Origin: Escarpia spicata
Lineage: Eukaryota; Annelida; Polychaeta; Sabellida; Siboglinidae
NCBI GenBank assembly: GCA_963995525.1
Contig: OZ023213.1
Span: 53,262,808 to 53,326,807, forward strand
Direction: 5' to 3'
DNA length: 64,000 nucleotides
The notes under the pieces were generated by a model. It had not been told where the DNA came from and did not search any database. It saw only the letters and a program-made list of their open reading frames with translations. Positions 35,701 through 47,440 of the stretch are shown one piece after another (the stretch's first letter is position 1; each line of letters begins with the position of its first letter). Both the position numbers and the translations under genes were made by a program.

Positions 35701-36712
35701 ATAACATAAATACAATATTGTTTCAGGACCGAAATGCGAGTCGAACAAGGCTTGGTTTGGCGATCCTAACGCAACAATGACCTTACCTGATTTCTGCACG
35801 CAATCGCATCAATACGCACTGAAAGGAGACTTCGACGGAGACGGTCGAATGGACATTATGTGTCATGATTCGAATAATGGAAAGATATGGATCTACTATG
35901 GAGACAACAGTGGTTACTCCGGTGTTGGCTACAGGAAATCCATGGGGTGGTGCTTCCATGCTGGAGCTTCTCTGTATATCGGAGACTTCAATGGGGATTC
36001 TAGAGATGATATGCTATGCCACGTTAAGAGCGGAAAAGTTTTTATTTTTTACGCTGACAAAGACGGACACTTTATTACCACACATTGGGAAAAGTTAATG
36101 GATTTCTGCAAGGACAATCATTCCAAACTCTTCATCGGCGACTTCAACGGGGACTGTAAGTCTGACATGTTATGTTACAATGGTGAGCTGGGCGGGACGT
36201 CTATCTTGTATGCCACAGCCGATGGCAAGTTCAGCATTTCTCTCAAATGGGACATGCATACGGAGTGGTGCTTAAGCTTGGGCGCCAAACTGTATGTGGG
36301 CGACTTCAACGGAGACCACAGGGACGACATGCTTTGCTACAACGACATGAATGCAACAGGAAACATGTTCACTGCTTACGCAAAGTGGGACGGGTCGTAC
36401 GATCAAATCGACAACACCAACAACATGGGATGGTGTGTCGCCAATGGCTGCACGTTGTTGGTCGGGAAAGTCAGCAGAGATCAGAGAGACGATCTGGTGT
36501 GCCACTGCAAGTCACCGTCCACGGAACCAACCAGAGTTCGTTTTCCTGTCTACGACGACGGCTTCGAAACGTTCCGTCAGTGGAGAAGCACGCAATCGTG
36601 GTGTAGCAAATCGACGGAGATGCTGCTCGTTGGTAGGCACAAACCTGGCCACTGCGGCAGTTTAATCTGCATCGATAAAGCCACTGGGCAATATTCGATT
36701 GCCTTTTCATAA
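32291..36712 (+). CDS. Secreted FG-GAP/VCBS-like six-blade repeat protein
   Basis: Coding exons are 32291-32363 and 35727-36712, joined in phase 1 (CTTGCAG|GTCAGT donor, TTGTTTCAG acceptor), giving 352 residues. Residues 1-22 (MDKTLLLSIIVVGLNVHNVL) are a signal peptide. The rest is six repeats of about 50 residues starting near 47. Each opens with (W/F)C, and repeats 1-4 carry a strand plus a calcium-type loop: GDFDGDGRMD, GDFNGDSRDD, GDFNGDCKSD, GDFNGDHRDD. Loops five and six (GKVSRDQRDD, GRHKPGHCGS) are degraded. The layout matches FG-GAP/VCBS blades that form integrin-like beta-propellers. Paired cysteines in every blade suggest a disulfide-stabilised extracellular protein. There is no transmembrane anchor or other domain. 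The start ATG is the first in exon 2. The role is unknown; carbohydrate or matrix binding would be a guess. Confidence 0.88.
32735..32790. repeat. (AT)n microsatellite in intron 2
   Basis: About 55 bases of pure AT repeat. Confidence 0.95.
33268..35200 (-). mobile_element. LINE E, antisense in intron 2 of the FG-GAP gene
   Basis: The minus strand carries RT-type coding in broken frames: VFIDLKNAFDTVNHKLL (near 34690), GVAFNWLNRYLENRKQFV, SCGIPQDSILGPKLFI (VPQGS box altered), and, one frame over, LFADDTNIFYANNNINK with an intact FADD. LLNRKPRIKNVQSKLSKS and SSLFLPYLNYCAEI follow in the thumb. The 3' end near 33268 carries a TGAATAAACATTCATTCATT tail. A TATACATACA-type microsatellite at 33420-33530 lies in its 3' region. 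Transcription opposite to the host gene is the usual tolerated orientation for intronic LINEs. Confidence 0.7.
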
Positions 36713-36988
36713 ACACGTTCACGTGTCCAATCTCTAGACTGAGAGAAAAGCGATTCGATTAAATTGATACATAATTCATGAGATCGCTGAGTGCTTCATT
36801 GCGTGTGTTTGTTATGGAAGCTTAGCATACTTAACATATATTGGTTATTGCAATAATATCAATGTATGCAAGATAGGGCGCTTAGTTGTATTTAAGCAAT
36901 GCAGTGATAACGAATGTGGCCAGCGTATCGATTTGCAAAATGCATAGATTAGAACAACGAAACACTGTCATAATGCCGAATTGAGTTA

Positions 36989-37075
36989 AATAAAACGGAT
37001 AAATAATATATAATGTAATTCCTGACATTGTGTGAACGGATGCTGATATCTAGCTTGCTCTGCTTTGTTAATAAA
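36989..37075 (+). terminator. Poly(A) signals of the FG-GAP gene
   Basis: AATAAA occurs at 36989-36994 and again at 37070-37075. The second is followed by GT/T-rich sequence (GTTGTTCTCTGTG) typical of a downstream element, so it is the likelier cleavage signal. Confidence 0.55.
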
Positions 37076-37309
37076 ATATGAATTGAACCGTTGCGCGTAT
37101 CGTTGTTCTCTGTGTTTTTTAAATGTCATCATTATCATTTATGATATGTTACATTTAAACACACTCGAGACATGCACGCATATGTCCGTACATACTTTTA
37201 CATAATAGTTGAAAGGGAACATATAAAAATGCCCATCTAAAAGTCTTCAATCAATAGTTGTTTCAATTTTAACGATCATATCCTTTGCTGAACCTCTTGT
37301 AACACATCA

Positions 37310-37817
37310 GAATATCGAGCTAGACAACTGCTATATACGTGTTGTCATGTATCCCTTAATAGTTTGGATATCGAGCTAGACAATTGTTATATGCGTGTTG
37401 TCATGTATCCCTTAATAGTTTGAATATCCAGCTAGACAACTGCACTACACGTGTTGTCATGTATCCCTTAATAGTTTGAATATCCATCTAGACAACTGCT
37501 ATACACGTGTTGTCATGTATCCCTTAATAGTTTGAATATCCATCTAGACAACTGCTATACATGTGTTGTCATGTATCCCTTAATAGTTTGGATATCGAGC
37601 TAGACAACTGTTATATGCGTGTTGTCATGTATCCCTTAATAGTTTGAATATCCAGCTAGACAACTGCAATGCACGTGTTGTCATGTATCACTTAATAGTT
37701 AGGATATCCAGCTAGACAACTGGTATACACTTGTTGTTATGTATCCCTTACTAGTTTAGACATCGAGCTAGATAACTGCTATATACGTGTTGTCATGTAT
37801 CCCTTAATAGTTTGGAT
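37310..37817 (+). repeat. 56-bp minisatellite, about 9 copies
   Basis: The unit contains ATATCCAGCTAGACAACTGC and GTTGTCATGTATCCCTTAAT, with a variable CACGTG-like centre. It begins about 240 bases after the last poly(A) signal of the FG-GAP gene. Confidence 0.9.
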
Positions 37818-38185
37818 ATAATCAGGTCCACGTGTAGTGTATTATCCCTGGTCCCTTAACTCGACACATTTACACGAAAAAAACATCAAAATTGGAAATT
37901 TGCAGACACTTGAAGTTTTCACATCAGAAGAAATGCTAAAATTACGTGAAATTGTTCGATGTTCCCTAAATATGTTCCAAGTCTACCGTATTTTAAGGCA
38001 ACAATAAATCGTGTTTTTTCTCTCGAAAATATCAAAACTTAGCAGATCAATGTTACATTACATTTATTCAACCATAATAACGTCACCACACTTCACTTAT
38101 ACTTTTCTGGCAACAGGTCTTCCGCGCAATTTCTCCATTTCTACATTGCTTGAAGACATTGCACGCAAATACGTGTCCACTTCAT
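37818..38185. other. No supported gene
   Basis: Unique sequence between the minisatellite and the LINE B copy 2 tail. Confidence 0.4.
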
Positions 38186-41100
38186 CCAGTTTAACAAGAT
38201 TTAACACGATTTGACAAGATTGCCACCCAGAGAATTAACTCTAGGTGGCAGGTGGACAAGGAAGCCTTTTGGCTTATCGAGAGTCCAACCCTTTTATTTA
38301 TGTGTATCCCACCCGTCTGAGGTATGTGTCGATTTTATTTTTAAACATATTCATGCTACTAGCACCCACACAATCAGCAGGTAATCTGTTCCATTCTTTT
38401 ACAATCCTTTGTGAAAATGAAAACTTTCTTATATCTAATCTACACTGCTCCTTTGCTAATGTAACTTCATGTCCTCTAGACCTTGTATCTTTCTTAACTG
38501 AGTAACAAATATTTCTATCAATATTTTCATAACCATTCATTATTTTAAACACTACTATCTGATCTCCTCTCAATATCCTGGTCTGTAGTGTTGTTAAACT
38601 ACATTCTCTTAGGCGAATTTCATGACTAAAATTGTAGTCGCTCTCCTGTATACTCTATCTAGAATATATATGTCCTTCTTGCGATATGGCCTCCACGTTT
38701 GTAAACAATATTCTAAATGAGGCCACGTTATTGTTTTGTACAGCGGTATTATTAGATCCTTTCGCTATACGCTATGTTTCGCCTATTTAATCCAAGGATT
38801 TGATTTCCCTTTGAAGGTGCAATTCCGCATTGCTCTGAAACCTTCATATCAGTACTAATGGATAACCCTAAGTCCTTTTCTTTTACAGTAGTACTCAGTA
38901 CAGTACCCCCCATTGTATATTCTACATGTTCGTTCCCATGTCCTTTGTGAAGGCATTTACGTTTCCCAACAGTGAACAACATTTGCCATTTTTCAGATCA
39001 ATCGATCAACCTGTCAAGATCATCTTGTAAATGCTTTCTATCTCTATCACGTTTAATCCTTCTAAACATTTTTGTATCATCCGCAAATGTCAACACCTTG
39101 CTTGTTATATCATCATCCAAATCGTTGATATATATTAAGAATAATATAGGTCCTAGTACTGATCCCTGTGATACCCCATTCTGTGCCGATTTCTAGTTTG
39201 AAGCCTCCCCATCAACTTGTCTTCTGTCAATCAGCCATTTTTCTATCCAGTTTATTATACCATTTCCTAAGCCACGGGCCTTTAGTTTAAGCAGTAATCT
39301 TTGTCGAAAGCTTTTTGAAAATCTAAGTAGTCGGTATCTACAGGTGATCCCTCATCTACCCACTTAGTGATGTCTTCCAAAAAACATAACGTATTTGTTA
39401 AGCATGACCTCGATTTAAAAAAAACCATGTTGAGATAGGTTGATCAAGTTATGTTTAACAAGAAAATCCACCATGTGATCTTTGATTAGTCTTTCTAATG
39501 ATTTGCAAATCACTGATGTTAAACTCACTGGTCTGTAGTTCTCTAACTTGTTATGTTTCCCTGTTTCCATTCTAAAGTACCCACTCCCTCTTCTAATGAC
39601 AAATTGAAAACTGCTGCAAGCGGTACGCTAATTTGTTCTACAATTTCCAATAATAGTTTGGGCGGAATTCCATCCACTCCAGGTGATTTATAATCCTTCA
39701 TAGCCCTAATGTTCTAAGCTACCATTTCAGGGGTTACAATTAACTGTCCTAAATAGTCTGATTCTGCCCCCTTGAACTTAGCCTCTGGTACTGGCAGTGT
39801 ACTAATATCTTCCCTGATAAGTACTCATTCAGGTCTTCTGCCATTAAGAATCCTTCTTACAATATATTTCCAGCACTATCTTCTAGAGGACCGACATGAA
39901 CTTTCTGTTTGCTCCGAACATATGCATAACAACTCTTGCTCTCTTGTTTTATATTACAAGTTAAATTTTCTTCGTAGCTTCTCTCCGAATTTCTCATTTC
40001 AGTTGTAGCTTGGTTTAGTTTTTCTATAAATGTTGTAGTCTTCGTCATTTCCAGTACGTCTATATGACTTCCACATTCTTTGTTTGTACATAATTTTTCT
40101 AATGGCTTCTTTCGATAAGTATTTCTTTCTGGACCGATTCCTTTGTTTTTTGAAGGGAACAAATTTATCGACGATCCACTCTATTTCACTCTTTAAGATA
40201 TTCCAGCATTCTGTTGCTGATTTATTCGTCAGTGTATTGTTCCAGTCTGTATTTGCTAAATATTTCCTCATCTTCCTTTGTGGAAATTTCTGTTGAACTA
40301 TTTTTTATTATTTCTTTCTGATTTTACTTTGATGGTAAAATGTATCTTGTTGTGATCACTACTTCCCTGTGGCTCACATAATTTGACATTGTCAACTAAT
40401 TCTTTCTATGAGGACAAAACTATGTCTAACACATTCTCACACCTGGTTGGCTCTAGCACATGTTGAGAAAGGAAACTGTCTTGTCCTAAATCTAAAAACT
40501 TGTGGTCCTCACTCCCCATACTCTGTAGAGATTTCCATTGTATATGATCATGGTTAAAATCCCCCGTAATAATACAGTCCCGTTTGCTAACTTACCTTAT
40601 AGCGTTTTGTACTTTTGTATTCTCTTCTACGGTTATGTTTGGACTTCAGTAAACTAATCCCACCGATAACGTTGAGTTTCCTGTAACTATGTTACACCAA
40701 ACAGCTTCTTCGGAATCTGCTTCTCTTTCTAATTTTATTTCATAAGCCTTGATATATTCTTTAACACATAAAATAACTCCACTCCCCTTCTTCCTATTCT
40801 ATCTTTCGTGAACAATACACAACCTGTTTTTTCCAGTTCGGCATGTGATATATCAGTGGTGGCCCATGATTCGGTTATACATATTATGTGAGGGTCAATA
40901 TCGTCTACCATAAAGTTTAATTAGTTTCTTTTGTTTATTATACCCCTTGCTTTTAAACAAACACATTTACATCCAGCTTCAGAAGAGTTTTCCCAAAGTG
41001 TTCTTTGTTGATTCATTTGTGCTGTCTTTATATATGCCTCCAGATTCAGGCTTCTCTGTGAGTCCCCCCTGCGGATCTAGTTTAAACAGATGCAACCTGT

Positions 41101-41395
41101 CCCACTGTCAACAGATTGCAGCAGGTTTTCTGAGAACGCTGCTGCCCCCTTTCCGCTAAGATGAAAGCCATCTCTCATGTACATATCTTCCCTCCCAACA
41201 AAGTATCCACATAAAGTTAGGCATCCCACCCTCACCATAATGCTTAGTTCACTTCTTTTGTTTGCTCCTTGCATTTAAGCAAACGCATTTATATCCTGAT
41301 TCAGAACAGTTTTCTAGGCTTTTCTTTGCTGATTTATTTCTGCTGTCTTTATCTATGCCTCCAGTTTCAGGCTTCTCTGTGTATCACAATGTTGA
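38186..41395 (-). mobile_element. LINE B, copy 2 (reverse orientation)
   Basis: It matches 13200-16240 in the opposite orientation. Recognisable pieces on the minus strand are ORF1 end MRDGFHLSGKGAAAFSENLL (near 41170), the endonuclease start near 40910, ECWNILKSEIEWIVDKFVPF (near 40200), KVHVGPLEDSAGN (39860), KCLHKGHGNEHVEYTMGG (38970) and the C-terminal KFSFSQRIVKEWNRLPADCV (38400). The 3' tail is a run of AATCTTGTCAAATCGTGTT-like words. Many stops and frameshifts make it older than or as decayed as copy 1. A segment of about 330 bp around 40940-41075 is duplicated at 41265-41400, fusing an endonuclease start to the ORF1 end at about 41210. Confidence 0.85.
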
Positions 41396-41499
41396 CTGTT
41401 GGGGACTCACAGTGGGCAACAAGAAGGTACCAGTTCCACTTTGGAAAGGGTCTTAAAACTACGCCAAGCCTAAATTGATTTTCCGTTATTCTCGTTTCT

Positions 41500-41940
41500 A
41501 CCTAAGAGCGTTGAAACAAAACCAGAAGAAAATGTCTATGCATTCCTGACTCGTGCACGTATCATCGACAATGATTGCGATATTCAAATAAAGAAGAACA
41601 ACTCAATGACACACTAATAAACGGAATGCCCACAGTGATGATATACACCGGAATTTGATAGCGAAGGACACAGCAACAACACTTAGACCTGGCAGCAAAT
41701 CTAGTACGAGCTTATGAAGGTACTGAGAGACAAATGGATGAAATCCGTGGCACCAGACAAATATAGTGTGTGACCAAACAACACATATACAAAAAGAAGG
41801 ACAAGATGTGGGAAAACACCTGGTAGAAATTGCAGGAGCCCAGCTTTTGTCGATATTGTTTTATCACGTGTCACTGGGCTTGTGAATGCCTGAAGAAACA
41901 GCGTGATCTAAGAAGTGAAGTAAAACGTTGCTGTTTGATT
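41500..41940 (+). pseudogene. Ty3/gypsy-like Gag remnant with zinc knuckle
   Basis: Broken plus-strand frames give ENVYAFLTRARIIDNDCDIQ, a capsid-like segment, and later SFCRYCFITCHWACECLKKQ, which fits the CX2CX4HX4C zinc knuckle exactly. Integrase sequence in the same orientation starts at 42907, so this is probably the 5' part of one decayed gypsy-type element. Several stops lie between the pieces. Confidence 0.45.
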
Positions 41941-41971
41941 GTTTCACCAACGAAAAGTTCACAATGTATAT

Positions 41972-42262
41972 GGGGCGCGCGATAGTGTTGTGGTTAGCAC
42001 ATCCGTCTGACATGCCGGCGCCCCGAGGTCAATACCCGGACCGGGCAGGTATGGTATATTTGGTGTAAAACCTAGCTCTCAACATTGGGGACTCTGTATC
42101 CCTCGTGACTCGGAGATAACGTCAATTTGGGACGTAAAAGAACCACTGAGGATGACAAGCACCCTGGCAGTGACCACCCTCAGTGCCAGCATTGAAAGGT
42201 CGGCTTGGCGATAATGTTCTGAAAAAGGCTGGCTAGTTGAATGAGACCTCATAAGATCATAA
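41972..42262 (+). mobile_element. tRNA-derived SINE, copy 1
   Basis: The head GGGGCGCGCGATAGTGTTGT with GTGGTTAGCACATCCGTCTG resembles a tRNA A-box arm, and GAGGTCAATACCCGG about 45 bases on resembles a B-box, giving an internal Pol III promoter. A non-tRNA body of about 200 bases follows. It lies inside the gypsy remnant. The 3' boundary is approximate. Confidence 0.6.
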
Positions 42263-42906
42263 CATTGTAACCACAATATATACAGACTAGTCAGTTAATG
42301 GAACGTTGCCGAGTGCTGGAAATTAAGAAACTAGGAAAATAGAAAACTAGGAAACATTTCAATGGTAAATACTAGGTAATAGCGGATTTAATGACCTAAA
42401 CACAAATTCCTGGAATTGTTCTTTGGTGTCGCCTGGTTCCCATAATCAAGACCAACCAAGACTAGCATTAGGGACAAGATATATTTGTTTCGGCCAGCGT
42501 CCGTACATTTGTGTTGGCAACAAAGACGGTCTGATGTCATTACTCAACCTGACTCGGGAGAATGGTTCTAGGTAACATGACAGACAATATCGCTTTTCAA
42601 AACTTTCTCTTTCAACCTATTCGGTACATTCCCATATCTCGTGATACCGCCTGCCCCCCACACGTGCATTCGCATTATTTTGGCCTTTCCTTCTTCGCAC
42701 TCATATACACATGAACGTACAATAATGGTAACTTTTTCAGTAAATATACATAAGGTCACATGCTTGCTTGATTTCTTCACCTCCAACATGAGGATCAAAC
42801 CGTCTTTCCGATGTTTAAACACGCAAAACCTGTCTCATCAAGGCTACTCGCTAAGCCCATGCTCCCGGAACACCTAGTTCGATTTTCGAAGCGCTTCTTG
42901 TAATGA

Positions 42907-43715
42907 ATGCGAGGCGAACACCTGCTCCTTGTAGATTATTACAGCTCGTGTACCATCATTCGAAAGTTGAGCTCTACAACATTTGGTGCAATCGTAAGCA
43001 AGCTGAATCTAATGTTGTCAGAGTTTCGCATACCAGACGTCTTTACCAGTAGCAATTTTAGGCAGAATGATTCACAAAATTCCGCAAGGTCGAAGTACCT
43101 CCAGTGCAACGAGACCGCAGAGCGACATGTAGGCAGAGGCAATACAACCATACAGAAAGTCTATGATGCCAGAGAAGATATACTTTGTTTTAGAACAAAG
43201 GTCACAGAACTTAGTGATATGTCTTAATACATATTTTAAATAAATCCACTTCTGTTGGGTTCTGTTCCTGTTGAAGCAGGAAAAGAGAAAGCATGTGTTC
43301 GCAGAAAAGAACAGTGGCGACGATATCATGACGAACGTGCACATATTTCGAAGGATACACATTGAGGTGAACGTGTGAGAGTGCAGTGACAAATACGTGG
43401 GAAGTAGCCGCATTGAAATATCAGGTTAGCAAACCGAGGTCATATTTATTCACCACCAAATCTGGAGCTGAGTATCGTAGAAATAGACGACATATAAGAA
43501 ATTCTAGACATCCTTTTTCACGTAGATGGCACGGTGACGAGAACACAAATGTAGAACGCTCAATAGTCAGTCGATCTGAACTGGCTATTTGTGACGAACC
43601 GAGCAAGGCAAACAAGCCTAGCCAATTTATAGAAATATCAACATGTGTTAATGACGCACCACATAAGAACGGGACAGGTAGGTATGTGCGCCCACCAAAA
43701 CGAATTGATCTCTAA
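42907..43715 (+). pseudogene. Ty3/gypsy-like integrase remnant
   Basis: The frame from 42907 contains an integrase core: HLLLVDYYSSCTIIRKLSST (first Asp), then LSEFRIPDVFTSSNFRQNDS where the second-Asp SDNG motif is decayed, and an internally shortened stretch before AERHVGRGNTTIQKVYDARE with the catalytic Glu. A second frame (43386-43715) has the gypsy-type C terminus PRSYLFTTKSGAEYRRNRRH and GRYVRPPKRIDL. No protease or RT remains were seen between the Gag and integrase parts, so the element lost its middle. Confidence 0.65.
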
Positions 43716-44100
43716 AGTATTTCATGACTATGTGTGACTATGTAACGTGTACTTCATAATTTAGAGTGATCTATGTGACATTATGTTCTCAGTTGCACGT
43801 CATTTACCGTATTGTTGTCACATTTTCATTTCCATTTCAGATATATATCGATGTGCTCAATAAGGCATTTACATAATATTAACACATCATCAGTTACAAA
43901 ATTGTGTTTTATTAAAAAAAAGGATATGTCGTGACACATAAGTAATCATTGTGCTACCGCACAGCGGACAAGGTTACCATGAGTAGTCTTATTCCTCTTG
44001 GCGAGGTTGGAAAGCTGTTGGTATATGGTACTGCATCTACTTTCCATCTAATAAATACGTTCTTTACAAATATATGTGCTACTACAACTCGGCAACAATA
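43716..44100. other. No supported gene
   Basis: AT-rich sequence following the gypsy remnant; no matching long terminal repeat was found. Confidence 0.35.
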
Positions 44101-44700
44101 CGACACACACGTGTGTAGCTTGGTAACATAAAGGCATTGTAATCTACTCTGTCCAAGTCCTCAATGTTTGACATGAATCTCCGTCTTCCCCCAACGTTGT
44201 TTCCTTTAGTAGTTTTCGTCATTATCCTGTCAACTCAGTCTGACAAAGAACGGCGGCTAGTACATGCTCTTATATAACTCCAGTGTTTACCTTGAAGCAC
44301 CATCATCTAACCCTGTACATGCACTGTCCTCGCATAACATCTGGATCATTCTGATTTCCATGTGCAACTACTAAGCTCTTTAATATGTTCCATAATCTCC
44401 CTTGATTCGCGGAGTCAAAGTCTTTTACAAAGTCCACGAAAGTTATATATAACGTTGTATGCCATATCATTATCTGCTCTTTTACATTTTGAAGAATTAT
44501 ATCTTTTCAAATGTGCCTCTTCTGCAGACGGCTTGTTCAACTCTGAATTTACTAATTTACCTCCGTACGTTATCATATATAGTATCACTCCTCCGAACAC
44601 TTTACTGGTGACATGTGTTAAAGTAATTACATTCCAATTTCCTCACTGTTCTTTGGTATCTTTATAATGAGTCCCTAGTTCCATGTCTTTGGAGTTTTCT
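44101..44700 (-). mobile_element. LINE F, RT fragment
   Basis: The minus strand reads NVITLTHVTSKVFGGVILYM, then, one frame over, ITFVDFVKDFDSANQGRLWN and FKVNTGVI*EHVLAAVL, which align with the order xWRGITLxSVxSKVF, FVDFxKAFDSVxRxxLW and F.V.TGVKQG.VLSPxLF of endonuclease-RT LINEs. The motifs are altered and frame-broken. Confidence 0.6.
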
Positions 44701-45954
44701 ACGGAATTATATCCGAAGAAGCTTACAAGCCGATGCTCTGTTGTTGCCGTGTCTATTATCAGCAATGCTACTGTAAAGCAATTTTTTCTGTCCGGCTTTC
44801 CCATTTAATCAAACACGACATTGTAAATATTAATAAATTCGTTGTTGTGATGTATCGTCTTTCAGTTGACCAATTAAAATTGTTTTATGGTCCTTTTATG
44901 TATTAACATGAAGTTGCCGGGAGGTATTTCGAAACCATTCGCTAGATGGTGCCACACACTACCAGGAGGCAACTTGCATGCTTTGCACAGGAACAATTAA
45001 GGACCCTATCCTACATGCAAGCAATAGCGTAGACATCAACGGGGATTTTCCGCGGCATAGGCGTGTTTAGGGGGGGCCTGTAAGCACTTACCCCAATAGA
45101 TCTTGCGAATGTTGCCTGCCTCATACCTTTTTGTATGGACCCCGTGACTGTACCCCCATTTTTTTAATGTGCCCCCATTGACAGAAGTTACGGCGGCGCA
45201 GAAACAAACAAATTCAATAGAACCCCTCCCCCAGTCTTCTGATGTGACCAGTCGAGCCGAAAAAAGCTGACAATCTGAAGTTAAGGCGGCGCGGCAGCGA
45301 ATAATTTTCTTCACCATTTGGTTTGGCCCCAGTGGAGGTTTGTGTGCCCCCTCTGTAATTTGCCGTCACACAAAACAACACCTCTGATTGGTTGAATAGT
45401 CAATTGTCCACCGTAATTCTGAAAAATTGCATTGGGCTTGAAACCGCTACACACTTAATTGCAGCACGCTGGCTTCACCGTGTGTTTTTTACCAATCAGG
45501 GAAATTGTATTCACCGGGCGGGTTACTACTACCGGTGGCATGTTTTAGGGCCTGTCGGTTTTATAATTCTCACCATCTGTGTGAACTGGGAAGATAGGCT
45601 GGCCTCGTACACCAGAATGACTGTTACCGTCAGACGGTCGACTTATTTTATATGAGCATCTTATAAGATGATTGGTGATAAAAACAGTAGCCACTTGCAC
45701 CTATCTAACCTCCTTATAAGTATTTGTTTCCCAAGAAAAATAGGAAATTTACAAGAACATACCAAAGTCAAAAGAAACTCTTACTTGTGCATACAAGTAA
45801 GCAGAAGAAAAATACTACTCTACACTCATCAGTGAATGTGAACTCTCCCATAATCCCGGTGACTCTCGACAAGCATGGACAGTTACAAATCATGTGACCT
45901 ACAAAAAATTAGCACTTATGTGTACATTGAATGGGAAATCTCCGGAAGAAAGAA
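44701..45954. other. No supported gene
   Basis: A 93-codon minus frame (45036-45317) overlaps GC-richer sequence of a repeat-like character (GGGGGGGCC, GCGGCGC words) but shows no domain. Nothing else is supported. Confidence 0.35.
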
Positions 45955-46600
45955 AATTTAATGGAAAAACCACTTTGAGAATCTGCTTGGCCTAGCATCT
46001 TCAGCAGCCGACACTGAACAAACCACAGAGAAAGAGGGGAGGAGAGGGAAGAGAGGTACAATCAACGAAAGAATCTCCTCTTTGCCATAAGAGAACGGAG
46101 AAGTAGGCGGTTTCCAAAGGAAGAAATCACAGAACATGTCGAGAATAACGCAGGATTTGTTGGACTGGCTATAAATGTGAATAAAACCAAGATAAGCACT
46201 ATCAACGTACAATTGGAATGTAAAGTAACGAAGACGGCTAGTTGTAGACGACTTCCGGTATATAGGTTCCTGGATACGCTATACAAACAAAGAAGTTCAC
46301 CAGCGCATTGCCCTATCCTGGCAAACATGTAACAAGCTAGACCATACATGGAAGGGAATTATAAGAAGACCATATATGGAAGGGAAATATAAGAAGACCA
46401 TATATGGAAGGGACATATAAGAAGACCATATATGGAAGGGACATATAAGAAGAACCCTTAACTTGTAAATCTTCACGTTCCACCGTTAAAAGAATAGTGT
46501 TGTACGGAGCAGATACCTGGACCATCACAAAAGAATTGGATAAACTAGACGGGAGAAACGATAATAGAAGATAAAACATGTTTTATTAGCAACTCGGCTG
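45955..46600 (+). mobile_element. LINE G, internally deleted RT fragment
   Basis: The plus strand gives HFENLLGLASSAADTEQTTE (linker before the RT), then after a deletion GLAINVNKTKISTINVQLE, QRSSPAHCPILA, a 28-bp tandem array, and RIVLYGADTWTITKELDKL. These match the RT connection and thumb (xKTKxMTINV, LLYGAETWxxTK) of endonuclease-RT LINEs. Most of the catalytic palm is absent. Confidence 0.65.
46342..46452 (+). repeat. 28-bp minisatellite inside LINE G, 4 copies
   Basis: The unit AGACCATATATGGAAGGGAC, then ATATAAGA, is repeated about four times within the thumb-coding region, just upstream of the codons for LYGADTW. Confidence 0.9.
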
Positions 46601-46619
46601 AGTTGGATTCACATTAGGC

Positions 46620-47440
46620 AGTCGATAAAAGAATACAATTAATATAGTGAAACGTTACACAATATTATTTCATTCTTCTTTTTCATTTAAAGTTTATTGC
46701 CAGTTGTATAAAATTGTACATGGTACTAAAGAGTTACGATATCTGGTCGTCCGAATTCTTGGTAATGGATACATAATACTGCCTCTTTAATATTTTTATT
46801 TGTTGAGATATGTCAAGTAAAAATGTTGCCACCCATATTATAATGTTTGGGGCAAATCATACAATTGTAACTTTTCAAATAACGAATGATTATTAATTAG
46901 ATCAAACGCTTTGCTAAAACCTAGCATTACAATTCGAACATAGGAATCCAGGTTATCAGTCGCCTCATACCACGTGTGTACCATTTCGACGAGAACGTCT
47001 GTCGTAGACGTTCCACCAGTTCAACCAAGTTGCCTAGAATCTATTTTTCCTTCAAATTTGTTATCCACCCATTTCATTACGATTGACTCAAACGCCTTAG
47101 CAGCTATTGGAGTTAGTGATATTGGTTTAATTTTCTTTTCAATCGACATAGGTTGGTTTCTTTTTGGCAACGGTATTACGTTCGCCATTTTCCATTCCGT
47201 AGGAAGTACTCCTTCTCGTAGTGATTTATTGAAAATAGCAGTTAATGGAGGGACGAGGACGTCTGCGTGATTTCTTAACACCCACGCAGGAATGCTATCA
47301 GGCCCTGTAGCTTTGTTCACCTTAACAGTCTGTAATGCGTTGAGAGTTGTCATAACACTGATGACATTTTGGTTTGACAAATCCTTATTTACTGTCAATA
47401 ATTGATTGTCCTTATTTAAACGAGGTAAATGTTCACTTAC
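46620..47440 (-). mobile_element. LINE H, RT fragment
   Basis: A 125-codon minus frame (47398-47021) has KATGPDSIPAWVLRNHADVL, LREGVLPTEWKMANVIPLPK, KKIKPISLTPIAAKAFESIV (YRPISLT region altered) and a stop, followed in the next stretch by GTSTTDVLVEMVHTWYEAT and GFSKAFDLINNHSLFEKL. This is the finger-palm half of a CR1/jockey-like RT. It lies tail-adjacent to LINE G in the opposite orientation. Confidence 0.75.

Noticed and set aside
41972..42050. A functional tRNA gene
   Set aside because: A- and B-box-like sequences are present but a full cloverleaf cannot be drawn and a non-tRNA body follows, so it is called a SINE.
43716..44100. A 3' LTR for the gypsy remnant
   Set aside because: No direct repeat of this sequence was found upstream of the Gag remnant near 41400-41500.
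45036..45317. 93-codon minus-strand frame
   Set aside because: Possible repeat-derived sequence; no domain and no supporting signals.
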